The position numbers were made by a program, and so were the translations under genes. The notes beneath the pieces were generated by a model. That model worked only from the letters and a program-made list of their open reading frames with translations. It was not told where the DNA came from and searched no databases. From the NCBI RefSeq assembly GCF_000330885.1, contig NC_020059.1:795001-859000 (forward strand): a stretch of 64,000 bases of DNA, read 5' to 3'. Positions 37,433-46,501 of this stretch are shown one piece after another; the first letter of the stretch is position 1, and every line of letters starts with the position of its first letter. This DNA is from Rhizobium tropici CIAT 899 (GTDB taxonomy: Bacteria > Pseudomonadota > Alphaproteobacteria > Rhizobiales > Rhizobiaceae).

Positions 37433-38752
37433 ATGAGTAGCCTCAGGGCGCGTCTTGCCTTGAGCGCCTATCGTTTCGGCGGAATTGCCGTTTATCCGTT
37501 CATCGGGCCTTATCTCGCCGTTCGCGCGGCGAAGGGCAAGGAAGATGGCTCCCGCAGGCTGGAGCGCTCGGGTTATGCCAGCGCCAATCGCCCGCAGGGA
37601 CCGTTGATCTGGTTCCATGCCGCAAGCGTCGGCGAAACCTCGGCCGTCATTCCGCTGATTCGAGAAATCCGTCGCCGCGATATCCATGTTATCCTGACGA
37701 CGGGCACGATCACCTCTGCCAAGGTCGCGCATCAGCGCCTTGGCGACGAGGTAATCCATCAATACGTTCCCCTTGATCTCAAGCCTGCCATCAAGCGGTT
37801 CCTCGATTATTGGCAGCCCGATTGCGCCATTTTCGCCGAATCCGAGATCTGGCCGACAACGATCATGGAGCTTGGCCGCAAGCGCATTCCGCAGATTCTG
37901 GTCAATGCCCGCATGTCGGATCGATCCTTCGCGCGTTGGAGCCGGCATCCCTCGCTTGCCGAGGCGCTGTTCGAAAATCTGGCACTCGTCGTGGCACAGT
38001 CCGACCTCGATGCCGAGCGCTTCCGTGATCTCGGCGCCCTGCAGGTTCTCAAATCAGGCAATCTCAAGGTCGATACAGACGCGCCGTCCTATGACGCGCC
38101 GACGCTTGCCGCCTACATGAAGCAGGTCGGCGACCGCAAGACCTGGGCAGCTGTCTCCACCTTCGAGGGCGAGGAGGGTGCTGCAGCCACCGTCCATTCG
38201 ATGCTCAAGGAGCATAACGGTCAGCTCACCATCCTCGTGCCACGCCATCCCGAGCGCTGCGATGCGATCGAGGCGATGCTGGTCGAACAGGGCCTGAAAG
38301 TGGCGCGCCGCACCCGCAACGACATCCTTTCGCCCGATGTCGATGTCTTCCTTGGCGATACGATCGGCGAGATGGGGCTTTACCTGCGGATGACGGAAGT
38401 CGCCTTCATGGGCAAATCGCTGTTTAACGAAGGTGGTCAGAACCCGCTTGAGCCGGCCATGCTGGGCTGCGCGATCCTGACGGGCGGCCATGTCCAGAAT
38501 TTCCGTGACTCCTATCAGTTGCTCGCCCGCCGCGGCAGCGCCCGCATGGTGCGCGATACCGAGATGCTGGCGCGCGGCGTGCATTATTTGCTCACTAACG
38601 ACACGGCACGACGCGGTATGATCGACGCCGGCTTCGCAGCCGTGCATGAAATGCGAGGCGCGCTGGCCGCAACGGTCAAGGGCCTGGAGCCCTATATCAA
38701 TCCGCTTTCGGTCAAGGCGCGGCTGATGCCGAAGACGATGGCGAACGGATAA
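37433..38752 (+). CDS. waaA: 3-deoxy-D-manno-octulosonic acid (Kdo) transferase
   Basis: A 439-residue membrane-associated glycosyltransferase that attaches Kdo from CMP-Kdo to the lipid A precursor. The WaaA N-domain starts 'YRFGGIAVYPFIGPYLAVRAAKGKEDGSRRLERSG', and the acceptor-site motif is 'FHAASVGE' with catalytic Glu68. The GT-B C-domain shows 'FEGEEGAAATVHSMLKEHNGQLTILVPRHPERCDAI' and 'GDTIGEMGLYLRMTEVAFMGKSLF..GGQNPLEPAMLG', with the CMP-binding GGQNPLEP. An N-terminal hydrophobic segment probably anchors it. It is followed by a HAD gene and lpxK, together a lipid A/core synthesis block. Confidence 0.95.
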   Translation: MSSLRARLALSAYRFGGIAVYPFIGPYLAVRAAKGKEDGSRRLERSGYASANRPQGPLIWFHAASVGETSAVIPLIREIRRRDIHVILTTGTITSAKVAHQRLGDEVIHQYVPLDLKPAIKRFLDYWQPDCAIFAESEIWPTTIMELGRKRIPQILVNARMSDRSFARWSRHPSLAEALFENLALVVAQSDLDAERFRDLGALQVLKSGNLKVDTDAPSYDAPTLAAYMKQVGDRKTWAAVSTFEGEEGAAATVHSMLKEHNGQLTILVPRHPERCDAIEAMLVEQGLKVARRTRNDILSPDVDVFLGDTIGEMGLYLRMTEVAFMGKSLFNEGGQNPLEPAMLGCAILTGGHVQNFRDSYQLLARRGSARMVRDTEMLARGVHYLLTNDTARRGMIDAGFAAVHEMRGALAATVKGLEPYINPLSVKARLMPKTMANG

Positions 38753-38764
38753 GAAGGGAAGGGT

Positions 38765-39496
38765 ATGACAGCGGCGAAGCTGGGAGCGATTGCGGGCATT
38801 CTTTTCGACAAGGACGGCACGTTGCTCGACTATGATCAGAGCTGGTTGCCGGTCAATCGCGAGCTTGCCAGGATCGCTGCTCAGGACGATCCCATTCTTG
38901 CCGATCATCTTCTCTCCGCCTGCGGCATGGATCCGATCACCGGCCACATCGTGCCGGATAGCCTGCTTGCGGCAGGTAACACCCGGCAGATTTCCGAGGG
39001 CCTGGTGGCTGCCGGCTCGAAAGTGGATGTCGCGGAGCTGGTGGAAAAACTCGACGCGCTTTTTGCGCATGCGGCCGATTTCTCCTCGCCTGTCACCGAT
39101 CTCGCTGCCTTTTTCCAGCGCCTGCATGAGCGTGGCTACAAGCTTGGCGTTGCCTCCAGCGACAATGAGCGCTCCATCCGTCAGACCGCGCGCCGCTTCG
39201 GCTTCATCGACTATATCGATTACATCGCCGGCTATGATAGCGGCTTCGGCACGAAGCCGGAGCCGGGCATGGTGCTCGGCTTCTACGCGGCGACCGGTCT
39301 TTCGCCGGCACAGGTCGCTGTCGTCGGCGACAACAATCACGACCTCCATATGGGGCGCAATGCTGGTGTCGGCCTGACCGTCGGCGTGCTGACAGGCACC
39401 GGCTCGCGCGAAACGCTGACGGCCGCATCGGATTATTGCCTCAACAACATTACCGAGCTTGAAAGCCTGCTCATGCCTGTGGCGCAATCGGCCTGA
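38765..39496 (+). CDS. HAD-superfamily phosphatase, phosphoglycolate phosphatase-like
   Basis: A 243-residue HAD hydrolase between waaA and lpxK. Motif I is 'FDKDGTLLDYD' (Asp15, Asp17), motif II 'KLGVASSDNE', the motif III Lys is in 'TKPEPGMVLGF' and motif IV is 'VAVVGDNNHDLHMGRNAG'. The four-helix cap is typical of Gph-like enzymes. A role in Kdo-8-phosphate or sugar-phosphate metabolism would fit the position, but the enzyme is not KdsC by architecture, so the substrate remains open. It starts 12 bases after waaA. Confidence 0.87.
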   Translation: MTAAKLGAIAGILFDKDGTLLDYDQSWLPVNRELARIAAQDDPILADHLLSACGMDPITGHIVPDSLLAAGNTRQISEGLVAAGSKVDVAELVEKLDALFAHAADFSSPVTDLAAFFQRLHERGYKLGVASSDNERSIRQTARRFGFIDYIDYIAGYDSGFGTKPEPGMVLGFYAATGLSPAQVAVVGDNNHDLHMGRNAGVGLTVGVLTGTGSRETLTAASDYCLNNITELESLLMPVAQSA

Positions 39497-39580
39497 TCCC
39501 GGCAATGGCTTGCTTTTTCATGCAATTTGCCCTTTCTTGCCGGTTGGTCGCAGGCACAGGAATAGGGCTGGATTAGACGC

Positions 39581-40630
39581 ATGGTATCGGAAGCCCCACC
39601 TTTCTGGTGGCGAAAGCCGGATTGGCGTGCCTGGGGGCTCTCACCCTTTTCCTTCCTGTATGGCCGTATCGCCGGACATCGCATGGTGCATGGCAAACGG
39701 GCCTCCGTGCCAGTGCCGGTCATCTGTGTCGGTAATTTCACGGTCGGCGGTGCCGGCAAGACGCCGACGGCGCTTGCGCTCGCCCAGGCTGCCAAAGCCA
39801 AGGGGCTGAAGCCAGGGTTCCTCAGCCGCGGCTATGGCGGCTCGCTCGATGTCACGACGGTCGTCGACCCTTCGCATCATCATGCCACGGCCGTCGGCGA
39901 TGAGCCGCTGCTGCTTGCCCGCGAGGCGCTGACAGTCATTGCCCGTCGCCGCGCCGATGGTGCGGAAAGGCTCGTGCGCGAAGGGGCTGATCTCATTATC
40001 ATGGATGACGGCTTCCAGAGCGCGCAGATTGCGATCGACTATGCCCTTGTGGTGGTCGATGCCGGCAGGGGCATCGGCAATGGCCACCTGGTTCCAGGCG
40101 GTCCGGTGCGTGCGCCGCTGCGCACGCAGCTCCTCTATGCATCTGGCCTGCTGAAAGTCGGTGAAGGCACCGCCGCCGATCGCGTTGTGCGTCTTGCGGC
40201 AAGGGCGGGGAAGCCTTTCTTTTCAGCGAGCGTCAGAGTGCGTGGGCATGAGGATTTGCGCGGACGTAAGGTGCTTGCCTTCGCCGGCATCGCCGATCCC
40301 GCCAAGTTCTTCCGCACGGTCGAGACGCTGGGGGCTGAGATCGCCGTCCGGCGCAGCTTCGGAGATCACGAACATCCCGGCGAAGACGACGTCTCCGACA
40401 TGCTCGACATAGCCGCGCGCGAAGGGCTGGAGATCGTCACCACGTCGAAGGACTACGTGCGCCTGATCGGCCATCATGGCCGCGCCGACGAACTGCTGCA
40501 GCGCTGTAGGGTGATGGAGATCGATATGGTCTTTGACGATCCCCAGGCCCCAGCCCTGATTATCGACAGGGCCATTGCAGCCGCACGAGAGCGGCGCTTG
40601 GGGGAAAAGCGCAATAGCAAAGCGGCCTAG
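39581..40630 (+). CDS. lpxK: Tetraacyldisaccharide 4'-kinase
   Basis: A 349-residue inner-membrane kinase that phosphorylates the 4' position of the lipid A disaccharide using ATP. The N-terminus '[25 protein letters not shown]' is amphipathic and hydrophobic. The P-loop is '[16 protein letters not shown]' (51-66), and the downstream acidic pair lies in '[25 protein letters not shown]', the DDGFQ motif of LpxK. It ends the pmbA-cysQ-DUF4170-waaA-HAD-lpxK run and converges with DUF2093. Confidence 0.96.
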   Translation: MVSEAPPFWWRKPDWRAWGLSPFSFLYGRIAGHRMVHGKRASVPVPVICVGNFTVGGAGKTPTALALAQAAKAKGLKPGFLSRGYGGSLDVTTVVDPSHHHATAVGDEPLLLAREALTVIARRRADGAERLVREGADLIIMDDGFQSAQIAIDYALVVVDAGRGIGNGHLVPGGPVRAPLRTQLLYASGLLKVGEGTAADRVVRLAARAGKPFFSASVRVRGHEDLRGRKVLAFAGIADPAKFFRTVETLGAEIAVRRSFGDHEHPGEDDVSDMLDIAAREGLEIVTTSKDYVRLIGHHGRADELLQRCRVMEIDMVFDDPQAPALIIDRAIAAARERRLGEKRNSKAA

Positions 40631-40659
40631 GGCCATGTCTGGTTATTCAGCGAGAGAAA

Positions 40660-40890
40660 TCAGCGCTTCTGGTTGGGTAGCGCGCCGGCGCGCTTTTCGG
40701 CTTCGAGCGAAGTGATGACGTCGGCATAGGGCTCCTGCCGGGCAACACTCCAATAGCGCAGCTCATCGAGCGCAATATGCTTGCCGGTCATGGCGCAGAC
40801 GACATAGGAACCCGGCATCAGGATCTGGAAATCGCCGTCGAGGTAGCGAATTTTCGCCTCGCGATTTCCATGTCCTTCAAAAAGATTCAT
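40660..40890 (-). CDS. DUF2093 small conserved protein
   Basis: A 76-residue protein of the DUF2093 family, read from 'MNLFEGHGNREAKIRYLDGDFQILMPGSYVVCAMTGKHIALDELRYWSVARQEPY'. The conserved 'REA.IRYLDGDFQ...PG.YV.CA.TG..I.L.ELRYWSV..QE.Y' pattern is clear. ATG 40890 is preferred because family members start with this motif; an upstream ATG at 40953 adds 21 residues. The family function is unknown. It sits between lpxK and mutL, the usual rhizobial order. Confidence 0.9.
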   Translation of the reverse strand: MNLFEGHGNREAKIRYLDGDFQILMPGSYVVCAMTGKHIALDELRYWSVARQEPYADVITSLEAEKRAGALPNQKR

Positions 40891-41033
40891 CTGATGCCCG
40901 TCCTTGATCCGTCCTATCCATTTGCCATACCGCACTACAGCGGCGCGCGTCAAATATGACGCGTAAAGATCGCTGCGGCAGGAGCGGCTTCCAGCCTATT
41001 TTCCGGAAAAGTTCCTTTTGGAAACGGCTGAGG

Positions 41034-42866
41034 TCAGCTGCGCCCGAACAGCCGCTCGATGTCTGTGAGCTTCAATTCTATATAGGTCGGCCTGCCGTGA
41101 TTGCATTGTCCGGAGCCCGGCGTCGCCTCCATTTGTCGCAAAAGTGCATTCATCTCCTCCGGACGCAGGCGCCGGCCGGACCGTACCGAGCCGTGGCAGG
41201 CCATGGTCGCGGCCACATATTCCAGCTTGGCGGCAAGGCCTGACGCCGTATCCCATTCGGCGATCTCGTCGGCCAGTTGCCGAACCAGGCCCTGTGCGTC
41301 GACCTCGCCGAGCATGGCCGGCGTTTCCCTGACGGCGACTGCGCCCGGCCCGAACCGTTCGATGGCGAGGCCGAGTTCGCCGAGCTCTTCGGCAAACACC
41401 ATCAGCCGGTCGCAATCCTCTTCTGGCAGGTCGACGATCTCGGGAATGAGCAGCACCTGCGAGGACAGCCGCTTCGAATGCAGGGCCTTGCGCATAGCTT
41501 CGAACACCAGCCGCTCGTGGGCGGCGTGCTGATCGACGATGACGAGCCCGTTTTCCGTCTGAGCGACGATGTAGTTCTCGTGCAATTGCGCTCGCGCGGC
41601 ACCCAGCGGAAAGCGCGCCGGCTCCTGGGCTCGCATTGCTTCCACCGGGGGCGCCACTTCGGCGCGCGCGGTGGGCATGGCAAGGCCCTCGAAGGCGGCC
41701 TGCGGTCTTTCGGCAAATCCGTAGCCCGCGGGTGCCGCCGCTCGCTCATAAGGACGAGATGGCGAAGTTTCCGCCGTCCAAGGAGCCGCTGCCGGCGAGG
41801 GGCGCCAACCCGATTGGAAGCCGGAGCGGCCAGCGCTAAACGCCCGCAGCATGCCGTCCGCGCCGGTGGTGGCCGCACGATCGCCCTCGCGCGCCAGTGC
41901 CTCGCGCACAGCCCCGACGATCAGGCCGCGCACGAGACCGGGATCGCGGAAGCGCACATCGGATTTCGCCGGATGCACGTTGACGTCGACCAGCGCGGGG
42001 TCGAGCCTCAAGGAAAGGACGGCGACAGGATAACGTCCGGAGGGAATGGTTTCGGCATAGGCGCCGCGGATCGCCGACAGGATTAGTTTGTCCTGCACCG
42101 GCCGTCCGTTGACGAAGGCATACTGATGCGCGGAGTTGCCACGGTTGAAGGTCGGCACGCCGGCAAAACCGCTGAGGCTCACATCCTCGCGCACCGCATC
42201 GAGCGCGATGGCATTGTCCTTGAAATCGGCACCCAGTATCTGCGCCATGCGGGCGAGATGATCGTCGCCGGTCGCTGGAAATTCCAGCGTCGAGCGGTCG
42301 CTGCCCGATAGCACGAAGCGCACGCGCGGAAAGGCGATCGCCATTCGCTTGACGACCTCGGTGATCGCTGCTGCCTCCGCCTTTTCCGTTTTCAGGAATT
42401 TGAGACGCGCGGGCGTCGCGAAGAACAGGTCGCGCACCTCGACGATCGTGCCGGGATTGGCGGCGGCTGGGCGCAGATGCAGAACCTTGCCGCCGGCAAC
42501 GGCGATCTCGGCGCCGCTGCTTGCTCCCGCTCTGCGGCTTGCAATCGAAAGCTTCGCCACCGAGCCGATGGAGGGCAGGGCCTCGCCGCGAAAGCCGAGG
42601 GTTCGAATGTCTTCCAACGTCTCGGAAATCTTCGAGGTACAGTGGCGCCGGACTGCGAGCTCCAGATCCGTCTCTTCCATGCCCGAGCCGTTGTCGGTCA
42701 CTCTCAACAACGCCTTACCGCCGCCTGCGGTGGCGATCTCGATGCGGGTCGCACCAGCATCGAGCGCATTTTCGATCAGCTCCTTGGCCGCGCTTGCCGG
42801 GCGCTCGATGACTTCGCCGGCGGCGATCTGGTTGATCAGGGTCTCGGAAAGTTGCTTGATGGCCAT
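41034..42866 (-). CDS. mutL: DNA mismatch repair protein MutL (endonuclease type)
   Basis: A 610-residue mismatch-repair ATPase. The GHKL ATPase N-domain has '[31 protein letters not shown]', 'DNGSGM' and '[15 protein letters not shown]'. A Pro/Ala-rich linker (about 335-420) joins the C-terminal dimerisation domain. That domain carries the full endonuclease motif DQHA-x2-E-x4-E near residue 442 ([12 protein letters not shown]) and a 'CNHGRPT' metal-binding motif near the end, so this MutL can nick DNA itself and would not need MutH. I took ATG 42866 ([13 protein letters not shown]); the ATG at 42932 would add 22 residues. A CtrA-type box lies 97 bases upstream. Confidence 0.96.
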   Translation of the reverse strand: MAIKQLSETLINQIAAGEVIERPASAAKELIENALDAGATRIEIATAGGGKALLRVTDNGSGMEETDLELAVRRHCTSKISETLEDIRTLGFRGEALPSIGSVAKLSIASRRAGASSGAEIAVAGGKVLHLRPAAANPGTIVEVRDLFFATPARLKFLKTEKAEAAAITEVVKRMAIAFPRVRFVLSGSDRSTLEFPATGDDHLARMAQILGADFKDNAIALDAVREDVSLSGFAGVPTFNRGNSAHQYAFVNGRPVQDKLILSAIRGAYAETIPSGRYPVAVLSLRLDPALVDVNVHPAKSDVRFRDPGLVRGLIVGAVREALAREGDRAATTGADGMLRAFSAGRSGFQSGWRPSPAAAPWTAETSPSRPYERAAAPAGYGFAERPQAAFEGLAMPTARAEVAPPVEAMRAQEPARFPLGAARAQLHENYIVAQTENGLVIVDQHAAHERLVFEAMRKALHSKRLSSQVLLIPEIVDLPEEDCDRLMVFAEELGELGLAIERFGPGAVAVRETPAMLGEVDAQGLVRQLADEIAEWDTASGLAAKLEYVAATMACHGSVRSGRRLRPEEMNALLRQMEATPGSGQCNHGRPTYIELKLTDIERLFGRS

Positions 42867-43210
42867 GGCTGCATTCTCGTGGATTCGCGCCGGTGTGGAA
42901 AGAGGAAAGGCGATCCGCACGCGCTTACCCACTCGTTTCCCACCCGTGCTTTGTTGAGAAATTTAATCAATGTTTAAGGGAATGATGACAGGTTGCCGAG
43001 ACAGAACTTGAAATGACCGCAGGTGGCGCGTTTCGTGCATGCTGACGGCTCTCGATGGCAGGTTGGTGGCCATCAGTCAAATGGAGCCAGGTGCCATCTG
43101 CTTCAAGTGCCAAGGCCAGCATGCAACTTCCACGAATTTGCCTTGCAGAGCGAATGCCGCTTTGTCGATTTGCCGTGTTGTGAAACTGGTTGAGTGTAGG
43201 AATCCGACGA
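42867..43210. other. Divergent intergenic region with CtrA box
   Basis: About 340 bases between mutL (minus) and the PAS-REC gene (plus). The recognisable element is a perfect TTAA-N7-TTAA at 42963-42977. The AT-rich part next to it (42958-42978) suggests a promoter there. I see no small gene or terminator. Confidence 0.4.
42963..42977. promoter_or_regulatory. Candidate CtrA box (TTAA-N7-TTAA)
   Basis: TTAA-TCAATGT-TTAA is an exact match to the palindromic CtrA recognition sequence. It lies 97 bases upstream of the mutL start and 234 bases upstream of the PAS-REC gene. CtrA is the essential cell-cycle regulator of alphaproteobacteria. An 8-base specified motif is infrequent by chance in high-GC DNA, but no expression data support it here. 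Confidence 0.5.
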
Positions 43211-44944
43211 ATGACTGCCGACTTTGAAAAGGCAGCTTTGGCAATGACGACGGCTGATGCGCCTTTCGGCGGCAGTCTGCAAACGATGTTCTTCGATGCC
43301 CTTTGCGATGGTCTTTCCAGCGCCTTTTTCGCCTATGATAAGAACGACCTTTTATTATTCGCCAGCCGGCAGGTTCTGAACTTTTTCCCGATCGCGCCCA
43401 ATTTCCTACAACCCTCGACGCGGCTGCGTGATTTTTTAGGCGCCGTTTTCGATAGCGATGTGCGCTATCAGCGCCCCCAGAGCAAAACGCCCGCCAACCG
43501 CGACGATTGGATATCGCAGCGCATAGCTTCGCATTGGCGTGAGCGCTTCGAGACCACCGAGCATTTTGCCGACGACCGCTGGGTGCGCGTCCTCAACCGA
43601 CGGCTATCCTCGGGTATCGGTTTCTGCATCATCTCCGATGTGTCCGAAGCCAGGAAACGGGAAGAGCAATGGCGCGTCGATATAGAGCGCGTGCAGCTGA
43701 CCGAGGATATTCTCGACAATTTGCCCTTTCCGGTTTTCGTCAAGGACCAGAATCTCGTCTATGTCGCGGTCAACCGGGCATTCTGCGACAAGTACCAGAC
43801 GGCGGCGGACGAAGTGCGCGGTCGCAAGAGCATCGATATCTTCTCCACCGACCTCGCCAATCGCTTTCATGAGAGCGACCGGCATGTGATCGAGACCGGC
43901 GAAATGTCGATCTCCCGGCAGCGCCAGATTGCGCGTGACGGCGTCGAGCGCGATATCGTCACCCGCAAGCAGCGCATCGGCAAGCCCGGCCGCTATTTCC
44001 TGGTCAGCACCATGCAGGATCTGCCCAAGGATGGCGGCGACTTCGACGAGTTCGCGCTGGCATCGAGCATCCGGGAAAACAGCGATCGCTCCTATCGCCG
44101 TGCCTATGTTCCGATGGTTGCGCTGCAGACCATTTCTCGCCGTCCGGCCGCCATGGAAACCTTCGTTCCGGAGAATTTCAACGGCCGCAAGGTGCTCGTC
44201 GTCACGCCGGATTTCGCTGCCGAAACGGCAGCTCTGAAGACGCTCGAGAAATATGGCTTCGAAGCCTGCGTCGTTCACAACGAGAATGAAGAGGCGGCTT
44301 TTCTGGACGTGGCGAGCGCGCATGGCGTCAAGATCGACCTGGTCATCGTCGACAACCAGCTCGGCAAGCGCGGGATTGAGCTGGCCGAACGGCAGAACCT
44401 TACCGCGCTGTCGCTGAACGGATCGCAGCTTGCAACCGAGCTTGCCTTCCTGATCGCGCGTCATTTCAATCGCAACATCCGTGGCGAACTGGGCGAGATC
44501 GTCGAACCCGGGCTTGCATCCGAATGGCGGCGTGCGGCCGGTGAGGAGCGCCGGGCGCAAATCCTGGTCGCTGAAGACAATGACATCAATCAGATCGTCT
44601 TCTCGCAGATCCTCGAAGGGTTGGGATACAGCTATGTGATCGCCGCAAGCGGTGACGAGGCGGTGCGCCTGTGGCAGGAGCATCGTCCGGAACTGATCCT
44701 GATGGATATTTCGCTGCCGGGACCGAACGGTTTTGAATCCACCCGGCTGATCCGCGGCGCGGAAAAGGGCAGCGGCACCCATACGCCGATTATCGGCGTC
44801 CTGACCCAGGCTTTCGAGCGGGACCGCAAGGAATGCGCCGAGGTCGGCATGGACGACGTCATTCTGAAGCCGGTAAGCCCCGACATCATCGAGACCGTCT
44901 TCCAGAAATACATGCGCGGTGCCCTGAAGGCGCAAAATAGATAA
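43211..44944 (+). CDS. PAS-REC-REC regulatory protein without kinase domain
   Basis: A 577-residue cytosolic signalling protein. Residues about 20-150 form a PAS-like domain ('FFDALCDGLSSAFFAYDKNDLLLFASRQVLNFFP'), and about 160-285 a second PAS domain ('LDNLPFPVFVKDQNLVYVAVNRAFCDKY'). Residues about 310-430 form a degenerate receiver starting 'RKVLVVTPDFAAETAALKTLEKYGF'. The C-terminal receiver (about 450-570) is intact: 'ILVAEDNDINQIVFSQILE', Asp near 498 in 'LMDISLPGPNGF' and Lys in 'VILKPVS'. No HisKA or HATPase lies between PAS and REC, unlike normal hybrid kinases. AGGAA precedes ATG 43211. A GGDEF-EAL gene follows, so they may work together. Confidence 0.85.
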   Translation: MTADFEKAALAMTTADAPFGGSLQTMFFDALCDGLSSAFFAYDKNDLLLFASRQVLNFFPIAPNFLQPSTRLRDFLGAVFDSDVRYQRPQSKTPANRDDWISQRIASHWRERFETTEHFADDRWVRVLNRRLSSGIGFCIISDVSEARKREEQWRVDIERVQLTEDILDNLPFPVFVKDQNLVYVAVNRAFCDKYQTAADEVRGRKSIDIFSTDLANRFHESDRHVIETGEMSISRQRQIARDGVERDIVTRKQRIGKPGRYFLVSTMQDLPKDGGDFDEFALASSIRENSDRSYRRAYVPMVALQTISRRPAAMETFVPENFNGRKVLVVTPDFAAETAALKTLEKYGFEACVVHNENEEAAFLDVASAHGVKIDLVIVDNQLGKRGIELAERQNLTALSLNGSQLATELAFLIARHFNRNIRGELGEIVEPGLASEWRRAAGEERRAQILVAEDNDINQIVFSQILEGLGYSYVIAASGDEAVRLWQEHRPELILMDISLPGPNGFESTRLIRGAEKGSGTHTPIIGVLTQAFERDRKECAEVGMDDVILKPVSPDIIETVFQKYMRGALKAQNR

Positions 44945-45071
44945 ATGTTACAATGATATCACCACCGACGGCAACTTATCGCCGGTGCCGAATGACCGTC
45001 TTCTTGGCATCCTTTGTTAAGACTTCCCCGGCATGCTTTTCCCCCGGGTGGAGAAAAGGTCGGAACCAAAT

Positions 45072-46427
45072 ATGAAATCGACTGAGATGCTGCCGGGGCC
45101 AGCCAGTCAAGAACCGCAAGCAATTGCCTATACCGATCCGCTCACGGGGCTCGGCAATCGATATCGCATGCGTGAACGCGCGCGCGCGCTTTCGCTCGAA
45201 CGTGCCGACGATCCCGCACCCTTTACGATCGGAATCGTCAATCTCGATGCCTTCAAGCCGATCAACGACCTGTTCGGCGTCGAAGCGGGTGACGAGATCC
45301 TCTGTCAGGTTGCCCATCGCCTAAAGGCCTGCATACCGGATGGCGCGCTGGTGACACGTCATGACGGCGATGAGTTCGCCTTTGTGCTGCCGCTTGTCTT
45401 CGAACGCGTCGGTGCCGAGAAATTCGGACAGATGATCCGCGAAGTGCTGTCGGCGCCCTATGATCTCGGCGATCGCAATGTCCGCCTTTCCGCCTCCTTC
45501 GGCTTTGCTATCCATCCTTTCGCCGGAGAGGAGTTCGACGATCTCCTAAAAAATGCGGATACGGCGCTTTATCGCTCCAAGCGTCGCGGCCGCGGCCAGA
45601 TCACCGTCTATTCCAGGGAGATTGCTCAGGAGATGAGGCGTGCGACGCAGCTTGAACAGGCGCTACGCAATGCCATCATTTCCGATTCCATCGACGTGCA
45701 CTTCCAGCCGATCGTCTCGCTTGCCAATAACATGGTTCTCGGTTTCGAGGCCCTGGCGCGCTGGAACGATCCGGATCTCGGCTTCGTCTCCCCCGCTGTT
45801 TTCGTGCCGCTTGCCGAAGAGAGAGGCTTCATCGACGCGCTGTCCGAAACCCTGCTACGAAAGGCGGCGGAGGCAGCACTCTCGTGGCCGCGCGAATTGT
45901 TTCTGTCCTTCAATCTCTCCTCGGCACAGCTGATGGATCCCGGCACCAGCAGCAGCATTCTCGCGATCCTGACGCGCGCCGGCCTGGATCCGCATCGTCT
46001 CGAACTCGAAATCACCGAAACCGCGGTCATGAGCTCAGCCGAGACGGCCCATCGCATCATCGCCGACCTGCGCGCGGTCGGCGTGCGCATCTCTTTGGAC
46101 GATTTCGGCACCGGGCAATCCAGCCTTGGGCGCTTGCGGGAGTTCATCTTCGACAAGGTGAAAATTGACCGGGCGTTCGTCTCGCGCATGAATTCGGACA
46201 GGGCTTCCGAACATATCATCAAGGCTGTTCTTGCCATGTGCGAAGGACTTGATCTGCGTGTTGTCGCGGAAGGTATCGAGGACCATGCCGAAGCGGCAAA
46301 GCTGAAGGCGCTGGGCTGCGCCATGGGGCAGGGCTATTATTTCGGAAAGCCGGTCGACGGCGCTGCGACGCTTCGTTACCTGCAGACCCACTATTTCGAT
46401 CTCAGCCACGAACGCGAAATTGCCTGA
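45072..46427 (+). CDS. GGDEF-EAL protein, probable c-di-GMP phosphodiesterase
   Basis: A 451-residue cytosolic protein. The N-terminal GGDEF domain (about 20-190) has 'TDPLTGLGNRYRM', but the signature reads DGDEF (about 98-102), so cyclase activity is doubtful. The EAL domain (about 200-440) has intact catalytic residues: EAL in 'FEALARWNDP', 'ELEITETAV', 'SLDDFGTGQSSLGRL', 'KIDRAFV', 'VVAEGIED' and 'GQGYYFGKP'. It therefore most likely hydrolyses c-di-GMP, the GGDEF possibly serving as a GTP-sensing module. There are no membrane helices. It lies 127 bases after the PAS-REC-REC gene and ends at a terminator. Confidence 0.92.
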   Translation: MKSTEMLPGPASQEPQAIAYTDPLTGLGNRYRMRERARALSLERADDPAPFTIGIVNLDAFKPINDLFGVEAGDEILCQVAHRLKACIPDGALVTRHDGDEFAFVLPLVFERVGAEKFGQMIREVLSAPYDLGDRNVRLSASFGFAIHPFAGEEFDDLLKNADTALYRSKRRGRGQITVYSREIAQEMRRATQLEQALRNAIISDSIDVHFQPIVSLANNMVLGFEALARWNDPDLGFVSPAVFVPLAEERGFIDALSETLLRKAAEAALSWPRELFLSFNLSSAQLMDPGTSSSILAILTRAGLDPHRLELEITETAVMSSAETAHRIIADLRAVGVRISLDDFGTGQSSLGRLREFIFDKVKIDRAFVSRMNSDRASEHIIKAVLAMCEGLDLRVVAEGIEDHAEAAKLKALGCAMGQGYYFGKPVDGAATLRYLQTHYFDLSHEREIA

Positions 46428-46445
46428 GTTTGAAAAAGGTCAAAG

Positions 46446-46476
46446 AAAGCGGCGATCCGTAAGGGTCGCCGCTTTT
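46446..46476. terminator. Terminator after the GGDEF-EAL gene
   Basis: AAAGCGGCGATCC and GGGTCGCCGCTTTT form a 13-pair stem over a GTAA tetraloop, followed by a T-run on the plus strand. An A-run on the other side makes it potentially bidirectional for the convergent PRC-barrel gene. Confidence 0.88.
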
Positions 46477-46501
46477 GTATTTCGCCAGACTTCGTCGATA
46501 A

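Noticed and set aside
38054..39505. A 483-codon minus-strand open frame opposite waaA and the HAD gene
   Set aside because: Antisense to conserved genes; composition is that of a GC-rich shadow.
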